Assembly (NCBI GenBank): GCA_001574975.1
Contig: KQ965858.1
Span: 1-64,000 of the forward strand
Origin: Gonapodya prolifera JEL478
Lineage: Eukaryota; Monoblepharomycota; Monoblepharidomycetes; Monoblepharidales; Gonapodyaceae
Length of the DNA: 64,000 nucleotides
Reading direction: 5' to 3'
Both the position numbers and the translations under genes were made by a program. The notes beneath the pieces are model-generated. The model did no database searches, had not been told where the DNA came from, and saw only the letters and a program-made list of their open reading frames with translations. Shown here one piece after another: positions 1 to 11,446 of the stretch (the stretch's first letter is position 1; the number at the start of each line of letters is the position of its first letter).

Positions 1-220
1 GGTAGGCGTCGTGACCACAGTAGCCCTCGGAACCGGTCAATATATAGCACATGTACTAGACGAACAACAGAGCTATTCCATACTCAAAACTAATCTTACC
101 CTAACGACTAACTCCCGTAGTAACCCTACTACAGGGCCTTGACTGGTCATTGATGGAAGCTGCACAAGAAATGTCTGATAGCTGCAGTCATTTCATGAAC
201 CTGGTATCGCAGCAAGGTGA

Positions 221-1735
221 CTATCTCCCATATCCCATATTGCTCCGTCTGTTATCACTCACCAAAAACTGCTCCCCAGCCACGCCCACGCCCAGACTGC
301 TGTATTCGAGCCCATGTACCACAAGTACACCCTGTGCAACGTCATTTGGTACAACCTTGCACTTCAATGCAGCAGACAGGATTTGAAGTTCAGTTACAAG
401 AGGCACCCAGAATTTCAGGCTGTTCCTACATTGGGACTGGTGAGGCAATTGTTGGGGGTTGATGGGGTTGGATTTGAGTGAGATTTTTAATGTCAATTTG
501 GATTTGGACAGCCAGCTATTGAGCATAATGGGAATGGGTGGTGTCACACAGTCAATGCCCATGTTCCTCCCTGGCTTCCATGTTCTGGACTAATTGTCAA
601 CCAGCATTTGTCCCCATATGGCTGAATTCAATGCCTTGGGCCAAGACAATGAATGAAAGCATCCTCCAGATCACCTATATAGTCCAACCAGCTCTGGCCA
701 TTTCTTACACCATGAGGGTATCTTGACATAGAGCAAGGTAGTCACAGTCATTGTAACCAGAGCACTTTCAAAATCATCAGGTGAGCTCAATCCTGGCTCT
801 TCATTGCTACCAATGGAGCTCCATGCCTCATCCATTCTGCCATTGTTGTTATCCTCTGATAGGACATCTTGCACAACCTTCAGGAAGTTCACAACACAAT
901 CTTGGGATGTGTGACTCTTCATGTCTGCCAGCATCCTCTCTTGCCTGCCCACGTTCCTCGAAACACCAGTGTAGAACAGAGAGTGTGTGAAGTCTTTGCA
1001 GTTGCTTTCAATTGCCTGACTGAGAATGGATGCATAGGCTATGTCAGCAGGATAATGTTTGGTGTAGATAGTTGCACTGACGTGAGTGAAATTTGTCAGA
1101 CATAAATTTGAGACCTGGGCAAGGATCTGCAAGTCACATTTGCAATGGGCTCCTCTTGTTAGAGTGTTTACTCACATATCTCTACTTGCATGTAGTGCAT
1201 CAGCTCTTTCGACTTGGTTCCACTCCTGAATATGTTCAGGCAGAGGAACAGGAAGAGGTAAAGCAAAAAGATCAGTGGTAAGGTCTCTGGAGAATGCTTG
1301 CTGGAGCTTCATGTCTCAGAAGGAGTTGCGGATGGTGGGCTTCAGCAAGAGCGACAATGGGGTGATGGATTTGGCAGAAGCATTATGTGGATCCGCAAGG
1401 ACAAATTTAACAATGATTTGTTTCACTGTCTGGGCAAAACTTGTGGATACTATGTGTGCAGGAGGAGGCGGGGATGTGTTCTGGCACCAGTTGTCTGTTC
1501 AATGCATAAAGACTTTGGATTGAAGGTTGATATCGCTCTGAGTGCCGTCCCTTCTCTGCTCCCGCACAGCATTGATCATGATGCAACCCATTTCTGCTCT
1601 CTCAAGCATGCCCAATGCATGGACTTGCATCTGCTCAGCTTGTTTAGTGACTTGCAATGCAACCTTCAAGACATGCTGCTGACGTTTCCTCTTGCCAGTT
1701 GATGGGGCATTTTGCTTCACCTCATTGCTACCCAA
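221..1735 (-). pseudogene. Unrecognised decayed reading frame, about 500 codons in one frame
   Basis: On the minus strand a single frame runs from an ATG at 1735 to a stop at 221. It has protein-like composition (a Lys/Arg-rich start, then mixed polar and hydrophobic segments) and only a handful of in-frame stops. The best open stretches are 1499-1735, 671-1132 and 221-562. Because the same frame is used throughout, decay of one former protein or exon is more likely than chance. I recognise no domain. It could be a host gene, a gene with short unmodelled introns, or part of a transposable element; no terminal repeats were found to settle this. No recognisable gene lies upstream of 221. Confidence 0.35.
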
Positions 1736-2001
1736 CCTAGGGGTGCTCTGTGAGACCTGTGCGCTGCAGGACCACGTTCATATATGAGTGACACAAAGCA
1801 TACATAGCAGGTGTGACATAGTCTTACCTGCAGGACCACAACACCAAACGTGGGCTGTGCCCTGCAGGGGAGAATATATATACTAGGGAACTGTTCCATG
1901 CTGTGCCACCTAAGGTGCCTTGCCTTAACAGCACTGTGCCACACACTCAGCCCCTATCCGTGCTGTGCCACACTCCACCCCTCACAGCCATGTAAGTGGC
2001 T

Positions 2002-2023
2002 GTCACCCAGCAGGCTGGGTGAC
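2002..2023. repeat. Perfect 9-bp hairpin
   Basis: GTCACCCAG and CTGGGTGAC flank a 4-nt loop. The surrounding 1.75-2.05 kb also holds repeated short words: CTGTGCCAC three times within 1900-1980, and CTGCAGGACCAC twice at about 1764 and 1829. This could be the end of a small non-autonomous element, but no flanking duplication was found. Confidence 0.4.
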
Positions 2024-2025
2024 AC

Positions 2026-2578
2026 TCATGGCTTGCAAAAAGCATCTCTCATCCATGACTGAACAGGGGTGCAGTGGGGATGGGGCACCAAAACCGGATC
2101 CATGACAGAGGATGCTTTGAAGGTGTGAAAGGGCTCAATTGAAGAGATGGAAGGTGGTTCAGGTGGAGGGGTCACATTATTCAAATTCATTGTTGAAGTG
2201 GCAAAGAGATCGTATTTAGTAAGCCTCTTGTAGTTCAAGGAGGAATCAAAATGAATATCCCTGAAGCAGCTCATGGTGTAGTGAACGTTCTCTTTGCTGT
2301 TCGCACCACAACTACTCAGCCGAATTCCACAGCAACACCCTCCGAGCAGACCTAATCAACAATTGAATGAATTTGAAGCAATAAAGAGGTATTGTAAAGA
2401 GTTTGAACTTGATTGGGGCTGGTCTCGAAAAACCCATTTGTTCACACAACAAAAACCCAACAACTTGTTGTCCAATTGGTTGATTTCTTGAACGACGCAG
2501 TTGGTTAGATATATTTCTTTGCCTCTGGGGTCCTTGACCAGTGGTTGTCATCCTTTTTTGCGCGTGTGACGTTCCCAA
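2026..2578 (-). other. Two short open stretches, possibly the 5' part of the decayed frame downstream
   Basis: Two minus-strand open stretches, 2312-2578 (88 codons, Arg/Gln-rich start) and 2026-2274 (82 codons, with a Pro-rich patch), lie just upstream of the decayed frame at 221-1735. 2312-2578 is in the same frame as it. They may be earlier exons of the same lost gene. I recognise no domain and cannot exclude chance. Confidence 0.2.
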
Positions 2579-3034
2579 GTGGTTTCACAGGCGGAAGAGG
2601 TGACTTGAACGAAACCACCAAATTGGGCGTTGATGGGAGCGATTGAGGGAGTTTGAATGTATGCAATGTGACTGTTCAAGAAAAGGTTGAAGAATTCTTG
2701 AGTTTTGGGTGGTAAAGATTCGGTGGGAGGGTCAGGCTCAGCGTCAACTCCTCTCCTTCAAAACACCTCATCTTTTGAAGTGCATGCCTAAATTGTGTGC
2801 CAAAATCTCTGTCAGTGATTCAATGTCAGACAAGGAGGACTCCAATGAATATAAATCTGTTCATTGATTGAAGAAATAAAACTACAAGAAAACATAGCGT
2901 AAAGCAAAGTGGCTCTCAATAAGTGACAGCAAAAAGAGAGGAAGAGGGAGCAGAAGTTATCATGGGAACCAGTCAGGTAATACATAAAATATTAATTCTA
3001 TATAGCAAAATTAGATTCCACTCCTAACAAGTTG
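2579..3034. other. Intergenic, nothing recognised
   Basis: About 450 bases, AT-richer than the rest of the window, with no sustained reading frame and no repeat that I can see. It forms the upstream flank of the tRNA gene; T-rich and A-rich runs lie at 2860-3010. Confidence 0.6.
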
Positions 3035-3106
3035 GGGGGTGTAACTCAGGGGTAGAGTGTTCGCTTCGCATGCGAAAAGCCAGGGGTTCGAATCCCCTCT
3101 CCTCCA
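3035..3106 (+). tRNA. tRNA-Ala (anticodon CGC)
   Basis: A full cloverleaf of 72 nt folds here. The acceptor stem GGGGGTG/CTCCTCC has the G3:U70 pair that marks alanine tRNAs. The D arm is ACTC/GAGT. The anticodon arm is TTCGC-TTCGCAT-GCGAA with CGC at 3067-3069. The variable loop has 5 nt and the T arm is AGGGG-TTCGAAT-CCCCT, carrying the TTCGA motif. The discriminator is A, there is no intron and CCA is not encoded. One T-T mismatch (6:67) sits in the acceptor stem. Confidence 0.95.
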
Positions 3107-3149
3107 CACATTTTGACCGCGAATAATGCGTTGACCTCCTTTCGAAATG

Positions 3150-3615
3150 AATCTACCATCCGGGGCGCCGCCCCGGACATTTTAGATATTGATTGATTAT
3201 TGATTAAGTGTTGCCTTTTAATCTCTTTTGGCGCTGTCTACGCTGTCTATCTGCCGGGGCTCCGCCGGATGATACAGACTTCAAAGACAACAACTGTTCC
3301 AGTTGTATATGACAATCTCATTCTTCCGGACGTAGGAGACGGTCGATACAATGATAAATGCTGTTCTTTTGGCAGTGTCGCTGTCCGGGGCGAAGCCCCG
3401 TCGGTCACCGACACCATCACGACAACGATGGTTTGAGTTATTCCTGACATCATTTTTCTGCTGGGGCCTTGCCCTGGGCATCAGTGACTACTGACACAGT
3501 GAGATGTTATGTTCTTGCTGTCAGTGTCGTTGTTCGGCGGCTGCAGACACGAACACAATTGGTTACTATAGTTCTTGACATTCTCTGTCCATCGGGGCTT
3601 CGCCCCGGGCAGCAG
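3150..3615. repeat. Cluster of five GC-rich hairpins downstream of the tRNA gene
   Basis: Five short GC palindromes are spaced about 75-130 bases apart in otherwise mixed sequence: 3160-3176 (CCGGGGC, 3-nt loop, GCCCCGG), 3254-3268 (CCGG repeated around GGGCTCCG), 3386-3400 (CGGGGC-GAA-GCCCCG), 3461-3477 (imperfect, loop CTT) and 3593-3607 (CGGGGC-TTC-GCCCCG). Short words such as CTGTC and GTGTCG recur beside them. The stretch from 3107 to 3818 holds no gene. The hairpins resemble the GC clusters or double-hairpin elements known from some fungal mitochondria, but this locus looks nuclear. Confidence 0.7.
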
Positions 3616-3818
3616 AAAGGTGCAACGCAACGACTTTTACTTCCCATTGTTCATCTTCGAAATGGGGATACCATCACTTGGTCTTCGAGGAATCGCTGAG
3701 GGGGCGAGTTGACAAAACCAGTGAAATCCAAATTACGTAGTAATTTCACAAGTCTTATCTGTATACATATAAAATCCCCAGAGAGACAATACGTACAAAG
3801 GTGGAAGCAGACAACACT

Positions 3819-4500
3819 TCAAAATTTCTTGACAATGATAACGTTGGTGTTTGCGTTTGTTGCGAGGTATTGCGATACTGATCCCAGGAGTGCCCTTGAA
3901 GTTTACACACACAGCCATGCTTGTCAAGTCAAAAGGAAGAGTGAAAACGGCTTCCTCGATTTACCTCTTCACGGTTCCCAGCCCGCGGCTTCCAACGATA
4001 ATCGCGTCCGCATTCAGCTTGTCAGCCCGCTCCGCGATTGTTTCGGCAGAAGGACCCTTTATCACCTCGCAGCTGAAAGTAATATTCTCTAAGCCGAGAC
4101 TATATGTTGCCTGGAAAGGTTGGCAGGTTGAATGAATCACGAACAGTGAAGAAGCGTCGCTCTGCCCCACGTCATCGTCGCTGCTAGCTACTCACATTCA
4201 GGTTTTGCAACTTGGCGTGCGCCAAGTTGACAACTTTCCTCTGCATGTCCGAAATGACATCCGCGCTCAACTCCGCGCTGACTTTCCCCCCCGACCCCAA
4301 GTCCTGAAGGGCGCGCACACGTGAGCAATCAAGAGTGATGTCAGAGTGCAAGAGCGTCGTCCAATCACCTTGCTCGCGTGAATGAACACAACGGTGTCTC
4401 CGGATTTTATGTGGGACCTCAATCCCCACTCCACCACTGCGTTGCCCTTGAATGCTTCGTCCGAAATCTTGTCCAAGCCAATGATCACTACGCGAGGCAT
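3819..4500 (-). CDS. Universal stress protein (USP family), 153 aa
   Basis: Four exons (4369-4500, 4196-4303, 3965-4110, 3819-3894) join in frame to a 153-residue protein, the usual size of a single USP domain. The first beta strand and start are MPRVVIIGLDKISDEAF. The ATP-binding signature G-2x-G-9x-G-S is complete in the stretch GSRGLGTVKR-ALLGSVSQY, split between exons 3 and 4. The C-terminal strand NVIIVKK closes the Rossmann-like fold. Family members bind ATP or AMP and act in cytosolic stress responses, usually as dimers; that role is inferred from the family. The gene is 173 bases downstream of the exporter gene on the same strand. Donors are GTGATT, GTGAGT and GTAAAT. Confidence 0.85.
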
Positions 4501-4673
4501 TCTGTTTGTGATACGTGACTCCGTGGATGATAGTCGTTGAAATGATGGAACCGCTTTGATCGGTTCCCGCCTCTTCCCGAAGTCTGTGACTCATAATTCA
4601 TATAAAAGCAATTCGCATTTTTCATAATCTACGAAATCAACGCCATGCAACGCGAATATTTTTCTTTTCGATC

Positions 4674-7600
4674 TCAGTATCCAGGCACCCTGAACCTCTT
4701 CCGTCTCCGGGCAATAGGATAAATCAACAAGTGGGCAGAAAACAAGCCCACGAGGATGCCTATGGATACATCCAGAACCATTGTCACGAGCCGTGTGCCA
4801 CTTGCAATATCGTCGTTGAGGAGGGCCATGTTGGCGCGGACGGAGATACCACCGGGCACAAGAAACAAGATACCGGCGAGCATCGGCGCAACCTATTTGG
4901 GAGCTCCACATTACAGAAAACCCGAGCACTGTGTTGTTTCGAGGAAAAACTCACGGCTGCGTCCCCTGTCAACCTCCCGTACAAGTTCCCTCCAAGCCCA
5001 ATCACAAGCGCCGCCAGGGCATTGTTCGCACTGGTGTCGAACTTTTCCGCCGGGAGGAAAGTAGTCACTAAAAACCCCGCCGCAGTCACGACGGCCATAA
5101 TGGGGAACTGGCGCGGGTGGGCTTCGAGGAGAATGTAGAATGCCAGACACACTGGAAGGAACATGAGAAGCTGGAAGCGGGAGTCTACTGGCTGGCATGC
5201 GGGGACAGGTTCGATCGATCCGACTGCCCAAGAAGCGATGTTGGACCCGATGGAAAGACCGTAGCTGTGATGAGGAAAAAGACAGTCAGTTGTATTCAGC
5301 ATGTAAACGTACCTTTTACTCACCCAATCATGACAGAAATAAGCATGGCATGAAAGAGTCTTACCGACCCGATAATCAGATTCCTAGACGCCACCTCCAT
5401 CACACCAACCTAAACACACCATCAAGCGCAACAAAAAACCCAATGAGCCTCACACACGCACCCCAACACCCCTTGCCGCATGCGACAAACTCACCGTGAT
5501 CATTAACCCAGGCAGCAGCCACACCGTCCCGCCCATGGTCATGGCCAGGAAGCAGACGCCCCGGACGTACCGCTCCATGATCTTCGCGACAAGCCCGACC
5601 ACAAGCGCGCCCGAAAACTCCATCAGGTTGCCGTACCGGCTCCATCGCTCGCCGGCCATGCAGAGCACCCCGACGAGCGCGCCGAGGGCCGCGCATACGC
5701 CCTGTCCAAACGCGCGGGACGGGAGAAGGCTCTATCAATATAAACCGCGCAGATTCCGTTGAACAACCCATCCCATCCCGTCACACCCACCATATCAATC
5801 CACGATCCCCCAAAGAACAGGGGCGCCGCGAGCGCGGAGCACACTGTATGCGAGAGCAGCTTGGACCAGACGGGCCACAGGGGCGGTGCGTGGACGATGA
5901 GCGAGAGCGAAGAGAGGAGGTGCGGGAGGTCGTGGGAGTATTTGGGGATCGTGGTGGCGAGTTGGTTCACTTGGGCGAGGCGCCAGACGTCTGAAGGAGC
6001 GGAGGAAGGGGTGTTTGGGGTGAGGTGAGGTGAGGTAGTTGGGGAGAGAGATATGGGGTGGGGAGGGAAGAAAAGACGTACCGTAGCCAGCGCCGCACCG
6101 GAGAAAGTGCGTTTCGGACGTGTGTGTCTCCGGGTCGCCAAACGTGACCAGAATCATCGTGGGGAGGTACGCGAACTATTGCCGCCGCAGTCACTGTGAC
6201 GTCGCGGAATACCTTCGTTGTACAAATATTGCAGACTTACTTGAGCTTCAATCCCCAACTCCACACAACACTTCCTCATAAAATGCTCCAGCCTGTACGT
6301 CGGACACCCGTAGCTGTACAGCGCCTTGCCCAGCCGCAGCACGAAGCTCTGCTTTGCGAGCAAGTCCGAGATCGTGGCGGCCAGACGCGCGCGGACCGCT
6401 GCGGACGCGTCAGGGGAGTGCGTGTAGGAGGAGGTGTAGGTGTCGAGCGGGAGGGGCAGGGGAAGGGCGGAGGCCGAGGCGGCGGACAGGGAGGACCCGA
6501 ACCGGTCGTGCTGCACCGAGTGGGGCCCCGGGGTGGGAGTGTCGGTTGTGGGCGAGGATTCGGAATCGGAGTCATGCGGCGTCCACCGGGCGGGCCTGTG
6601 CACGCCCGATAGGGACAGGTCGGCGAACCACCCGAGGTTGGCCATGTCGAATTGGTGCGGCGTCGTGGAGAGGAGGGATGACGCGCCGCCTACCACACCC
6701 CCGTTGGGGTTCATCCCGGCGGCCCAGGGGTCAAGCGTGGGCGACGTGCTCGCGCCCCTGTTGATGAGAATCCCCGCCTGCCCCCCGTGGTGCTGCTGCA
6801 TGGCGGTCGCGCTGGGGGCCAGGAGGGGATCCGTGACGGAATGCGCGTACACCGACTCGGTCACGGTCGGGGAGTGCGTCGAGTGCGGGTGGTCCGAATC
6901 CTCGGCCGAGGATGACCATCCTGCAGACCGAGGCCTGAGCGGGGGTGGCAGGCCGGCGACGGAAGTGGGGTCAGGGCTGTGCGATTTGGACCGTGGTAAG
7001 GACGGGAATGGGAATCCGCCCGCGCCGAGACCGGAGGCGGGACCAGGACCAGGGGAGGACCGCAGACTCTCCATGGCGGCCGAGGCCAGCCATGGCGTGC
7101 TTGGGATTTGGAGCGGGAAGGTGAGCGGTGGGAGGGGTAGGAGGTCTGCCGCCGCTGCTCCCGGCTGTGTGGGTGGAGGAGTGTGTGGGGGAGGAGTGTG
7201 TGTAGAGGGAGAGTGGGAGTGGGAGTGCGAGTGCGGCGTCGGTTGGGAGAATGAGCGGTCCCGGATAGGTGTTGCGCGGATGGGTGTTGGTGCGTGCAAG
7301 GGTGGTTTGGAGCGCGCATGCGCGTGCGCGGTGACGGATGGAGGGAGAGCCGCGGCGGGTGGCGCAGAGGGGAGACAGGTCGATGTGGTCGGTCCGGACT
7401 CCGCACTCGAGGCCTGCCTGGTGTCAAGCTCCGCAGGTGCAGGTGCAGGTGTGGGGAAGATGGACGAGGCGCCCACGACTGTGACTTTGAGGGTGGGCGT
7501 TTGAATGCGGTCTGTGGCTGGTGGGTGCGAGTCCGGGAAATGTACGGCTGGAGTCCGGTTTTTGACAGGTTCGGGGTCTTGACCAGAACCGTGAGCAGTC

Positions 7601-8043
7601 TGCGTCGGTTGGCGTGTGTCATGGTGGTTGAGCAGCGTCCGCAGAAACGATGTGTGTCCGTCAGCCCCGGAGGCTGCCCCGTGGGTTGCGGGTGGAGCAT
7701 GTGGAGGGTGAGTCGAGACTTGCGTCTGGAGCGTGTGCGTCGGCAGCGGGGCGTCGTGTCGCGCGGGAGGTTGCGCGTGCTGCATGTAGCCCAGCATGAG
7801 CGACAATACGCCCTGGGTGCGCGGGCGGTGCAGGCGTCGCGACAGCTGGCTTCTGTGCAGCTGCTGCCCCTGCCCCTGCCCACTCCGCCCGTTTCCCGCG
7901 CGCGTGGAGTCGAGCGACACGCCGCGGCTTGAGAAGCATTCGTCGTCGTCAGTGTCGTGGGTGGAAGCGACGGAGGATGCGCTTGCGGATGTCGTCGTCA
8001 GTCCGCGCAGAGACCCCAGCATCGCGGGCAGCATCGTCGGCAT
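4674..8043 (-). CDS. ThrE/DUF1212-type membrane exporter (Prm10-like), 972 aa
   Basis: Seven exons (6241-8043, 6082-6175, 5791-5990, 5495-5701, 5324-5409, 4955-5264, 4674-4892) keep frame and give 972 residues. The first about 540 residues are low-complexity Ser/Pro/His and probably disordered and cytosolic. The ThrE domain follows: LRLGKALYSYGCPTYRLE opens it, then FAYLPTMILVTFGDPETHTS, GSWIDM joined to GALVGVL, and the second half with LFLVPGGISVRANMALLNDD. The family forms about ten membrane helices and in bacteria exports threonine and serine. The fungal relatives (Prm10/YJL108C type) have no firmly known substrate. Exon 3/4 was joined at GTGGGT because it restores the family spacing between SWID and GALVG. 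The long N-terminus is typical of fungal members. Confidence 0.85.
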
Positions 8044-8754
8044 GGCTGCATGAATTCAGCCGGACTCTTCCTCTTGCGTGGATCGTCTTTCTCGTGTTCG
8101 CGCGTGTCAGTGCGGACGCGCAAAGTTCCGCTTTTCCTTTGGTGCTGGAGTGTCTGAGGTGTGGTGGTGGCCACAGCTGGTACATAGGTTGCATCCACTC
8201 TGTCCCGAAATGGAAAGCATTCTAATTTTTGCTGAGTCTTGAAATACGGCAAGGCAATTGTTTCTCTGAAAAGGCTGGGAGGGAGGCTCGCGAGCGTGAG
8301 AAAAGCAACGTCGAGTCGCGGACAAACTACGCAACACTGCTCATACACTCTCCAACACTTTCGACGTTAATTTTCATGGTATCGCACGCTGCTCTTGGGT
8401 CCATGTCTCCAAAACCTCCCGATTATACGTCTATCCCTTCCCTGGATTATTGGATTGAACAATGTAACTCTGCAAACGTCTCTTTTATTGCTGACAGCTA
8501 AAACAATAAAGCGAAAAGAAAAGGGGTGGGGTGGGTGGTTGCCTTTCCCAAGAGTCTAACGCCGAAGACTGAGGTTCACTTGATTCGCTCACCCAAACCC
8601 ACCATGAAGGAAAACGATCTGCAAACTCCCCGACCCTCTTGTGCGTACCAATGCCACAGGGTGCTGCTGAACGGCCGAACCTACTTTGCCAAGAGTTCGC
8701 TGACCATGGCTAAACAGGTGCACCCGCCCATTCATCTCGTGCGTTTCTGCCGAG
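8044..8754. other. Intergenic region between exporter and RTA1 cluster
   Basis: About 700 bases with no sustained coding frame. The left part is the 5' region of the exporter gene on the minus strand. From about 8640 on, the sequence resembles the regions upstream of RTA1 copies 2 and 3 (shared TTTGCC... and GGCTAAACAGGTGC-like words), so the duplicated unit begins here. Confidence 0.6.
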
Positions 8755-8761
8755 TATAAAA
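8755..8761 (+). promoter_or_regulatory. TATA box of RTA1 copy 1 remnant
   Basis: TATAAAA lies downstream of the conserved upstream block, at the position where copies 2 and 3 also carry TATA-like boxes. Confidence 0.5.
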
Positions 8762-8915
8762 GTTGCGCATATCCTGCAAATGGGTGCTCAATGCGTACTC
8801 TCCACTCTCCACTCTTCTCTAGACACCTCCAATCCCTCCCTCCCGTCCCGCTCATCCCTCACCTCCCGTCCCTCCTCCCTCTTCCCTCCTCCCCCACTCC
8901 CCCCACCCCACCCAG

Positions 8916-9255
8916 CATCACCCTCCTCGGCGAATCCTCCTCCCCGATCCGGTCCCGCCTCGTCGTAGGCATCTTCGTCGTATCCGACTTCGTCTCCTTC
9001 CTGATCCAAGTATCCGGCGCGGGGCTGCTCCTGTCCTCCACCAACATCAAAACAATCGACACGGGCGAAAGAGTTCTCGTCGGAGGGCTCGTCGTGCAGG
9101 CGTTGTCCACGGGCCTGTTTTTCAACGCCGCGGGTATCCTCTGCATCGTCCACCCGGCCGTGTACTTGCGCGTCCCGGAAAGGGGACCGTTGAGCAGCAA
9201 CAAGAAGGTGAGCCCGAGCGAGATGGAAAGGAAGCAAGTAGAAGAGAGGGTTTAG
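8916..9255 (+). pseudogene. RTA1-like gene, copy 1: truncated remnant
   Basis: This is the left member of a tandem triplication. Only the part matching exon 5 onward survives (start after CAG at 8915). It reads SSPIRSRLVVGIFVVSDFVS, then GERVLVGGLVVQALSTGLF joined straight to FNAAGILCIVHPAVYLRV. The helices between these blocks, the intron and the RSIFRVAEFS motif found in copies 2 and 3 have been deleted. The exons for the N-terminal helices are missing upstream, although the promoter block is still there. A functional transporter is not expected. Confidence 0.75.
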
Positions 9256-10003
9256 AATATTGTAGAGAGATTGCTCATGTGTTTTACACTGTAAAGAGCT
9301 CACGTTGGCACAATCGTATTGACGAACTTTGATCTCCAAATTTTTCTCACCGAATCACGCCCAGACACTGCCCGTGCAGTGAGTCCGCGGGCTCCTTATT
9401 GCATCCATTCACACCCAAAATGAAAAGTATTCATGACCCAATTCCAGCAGCGTCAATACAATCACATCGTGCTGCAATTGCCAGCTGGCTCGCTGAAGAA
9501 CAGCTGCAATGTACGCACAAGTGCCAGATCAAGTGCTCCAACGCTCCACCGAAAATGCCATTTCACAGACCACGTTTTTACTTTTAACTAGACTCGTTCA
9601 GAAGACGTGAAGGAATTCTGGCGATACGTCAACGGACTCATTTCTCGAAAGATGAGAGGGAACATTGCCAAGGATGCGCCTGCCAGCCCCTGGTGCATAA
9701 CTCCCCGAGCCGCGGACAAACCACGCAACTCTCTGCTCGTAAACTCTGCGACCCTCTGCGCCTGCCAAGGCCTCAGCTGCTTTGGTCCGGCGGAACCTGC
9801 TTTGCCGGGCGTACACACGCATATGGTTAAACAGGTGCGCCCGCGCGTTCATCGCTTTGTTGTTCCCTCAGTGCGCCCTCAGGGCCATTCTGGCAGGCAC
9901 AACAAAGGGACATGTGGGGCTATATAAGCCGGCTCATCTTCAAACCGCTACCACTTCACTTTCCATTACTCCACTTCTCATTTCCCTTCCATCTCAAAAC
10001 AAC
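9256..10003. other. Intergenic spacer between RTA1 copies 1 and 2
   Basis: No gene. The first 100 bases (GTTGGCACAATCG at about 9303) match the 3' flanks of copies 2 and 3 at about 11273 and 13288. The last 250 bases match the other upstream regions. Together they show that the duplicated unit is about 2 kb and includes both flanks. Confidence 0.65.
9920..9926 (+). promoter_or_regulatory. TATA box of RTA1 copy 2
   Basis: TATATAA lies 84 bases before the start codon at 10004, the usual spacing for a fungal TATA promoter with a short leader. Confidence 0.6.
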
Positions 10004-11204
10004 ATGTCTACCGACTGTGAGTCTGCAGCATCCGTCATCCCCGCCTGCCCTCTAGGGACCAACACATACAAATCTTGTCTCGCTAGGGAGCGCAACGTTC
10101 TTCCACTACGAGCCAACCACATTCCTTGCCTACTCCGCGCTCGCGGGATTTGCACTCGTGGCAATCGTGCACATGGGGTACTTCTTCACTCACCGATCCT
10201 TCTTCATGTGGCCGTTTGTCGCAGGATCTCTCAGTGAGCGCATCTTTTCGTCCGTGTGCCCTCGACGAGCCTTGGCCTGACAAGGAGATCTTGCACCGCC
10301 CAACCTACCAGTGGAGTGTGTCGGCTTCGGAGCGCGAATCTTTGCCATCAACAATCCCTTCGAGTCCAAGTACCATGAGTGGACGCTACTCCTGCGACCT
10401 ACGCTTGGTCCCTTCTGACATCCCACGTCGTGACGGTGTCGTCGTGCGCGTTCATGTTCCCGCTTCCGCTCAGACGCTGCCCAGCATGGTCTGATTGTTC
10501 TTGCCCCGGTTTTTTTCTCGGCCGGCTACTACGTCATCCTCTCCCGAACGTAAGTCCAGTGGTACAATATCTCACACCCCATCCTTCTCACTCCGCCGAG
10601 CAGCATCAACCTCCTCGGCGACGCCTACTCCCCGATCCGCAGCCGGCTCGTCGTAGGCATCTTTGTCTCGTCTGACCTCATCTCCTTCATCATCCAAGTA
10701 TCCGGCTCCGGCCTCCTCCTGGGCTCCACCGACATCGACATGATCAACATTGGCGAAAAGGTCCTCGTCGGGGGGCTGGTCGTGCAGGCCGTCTCCACCG
10801 CGCTGTTCCTCCTCTTGGTTGTCGTCGTGACCGTGAGAGCGAAGGACCTTCAAGGGTCGTGGAAGCGTATCATTGCCGTTCTGCTGTTGGGCGCTGTTCT
10901 CATCTTGGTGAGCTTGCTGCACTTCATATTGTTACTACTACCACCCTCCACTCAATTTCTCACACGCCGGCCTACCGTGACCCAGGTCCGTTCCATCTAC
11001 CGCGTCGCCGAATTCAGCGGTGGCTTCACGGGTCCCTTGGCACTCAACGAGACGCTCATGTACATTCTCGACATTCTCCTCATGTTCAACGCCGCCGGGG
11101 TGCTCTGCCTTGTCCACCCGGCCGTGCACTTGCGCGTCACCGAGCGCGAACCCCTGCGCCCGAGCGTGGACCCGAGCGAGATGGAAATGAGTGGAAGCAA
11201 GTAG
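10004..11204 (+). CDS. RTA1-like seven-helix transporter, copy 2 (altered splice donor)
   Basis: Exons by alignment with copy 3: 10004-10016, 10087-10233, 10312-10374, 10474-10549, 10604-10907, 10986-11204; the expected product is about 273 aa. The exon lengths equal those of copy 3 (13, 147, 63, 76, 304, 219), which supports both models. The protein carries the RTA1 family motif RSIYRVAEFSGG and seven hydrophobic segments. The family (Rta1, Rsb1, Pug1) sits in the plasma membrane and is linked to lipid or drug efflux. Odd point: the donor after exon 3, GTGAGT in copy 3, reads ATGAGT here (10375), so the intron may be skipped, retained or spliced from another site. The gene may therefore be failing. 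Confidence 0.75.
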
Positions 11205-11446
11205 AGAAGAGGAGAACGCTAAAAAGAGAGTAGAGAGATTGCATTGTTTTTTTCTATATTGTAGCGAGCTCGCGTTGGCACAATCGGATTGGTGAACTTT
11301 GATGTCCAAAATTTTCTCATCGAATCTCACTCAGACACTGCCCTCCGTCTGCACCCATTCTTTTACATACTTCAACTCTGGTGCGATCCCCACCGTGAGC
11401 TCTACAAGGCCAAAGTCATCTCCACCCAACGGCGCAGTATGCGATG

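Noticed and set aside
3035-3615. Mitochondrial origin (NUMT) of the tRNA and GC-hairpin region
   Set aside because: The tRNA has anticodon CGC and the flanks contain no mitochondrial gene; the hairpin resemblance alone is not enough.
6440-7504. A 354-codon plus-strand open frame opposite exon 1 of the exporter
   Set aside because: It mirrors the low-complexity, GC-rich coding strand; no domain, and the minus strand continues into the ThrE domain through good splice sites.
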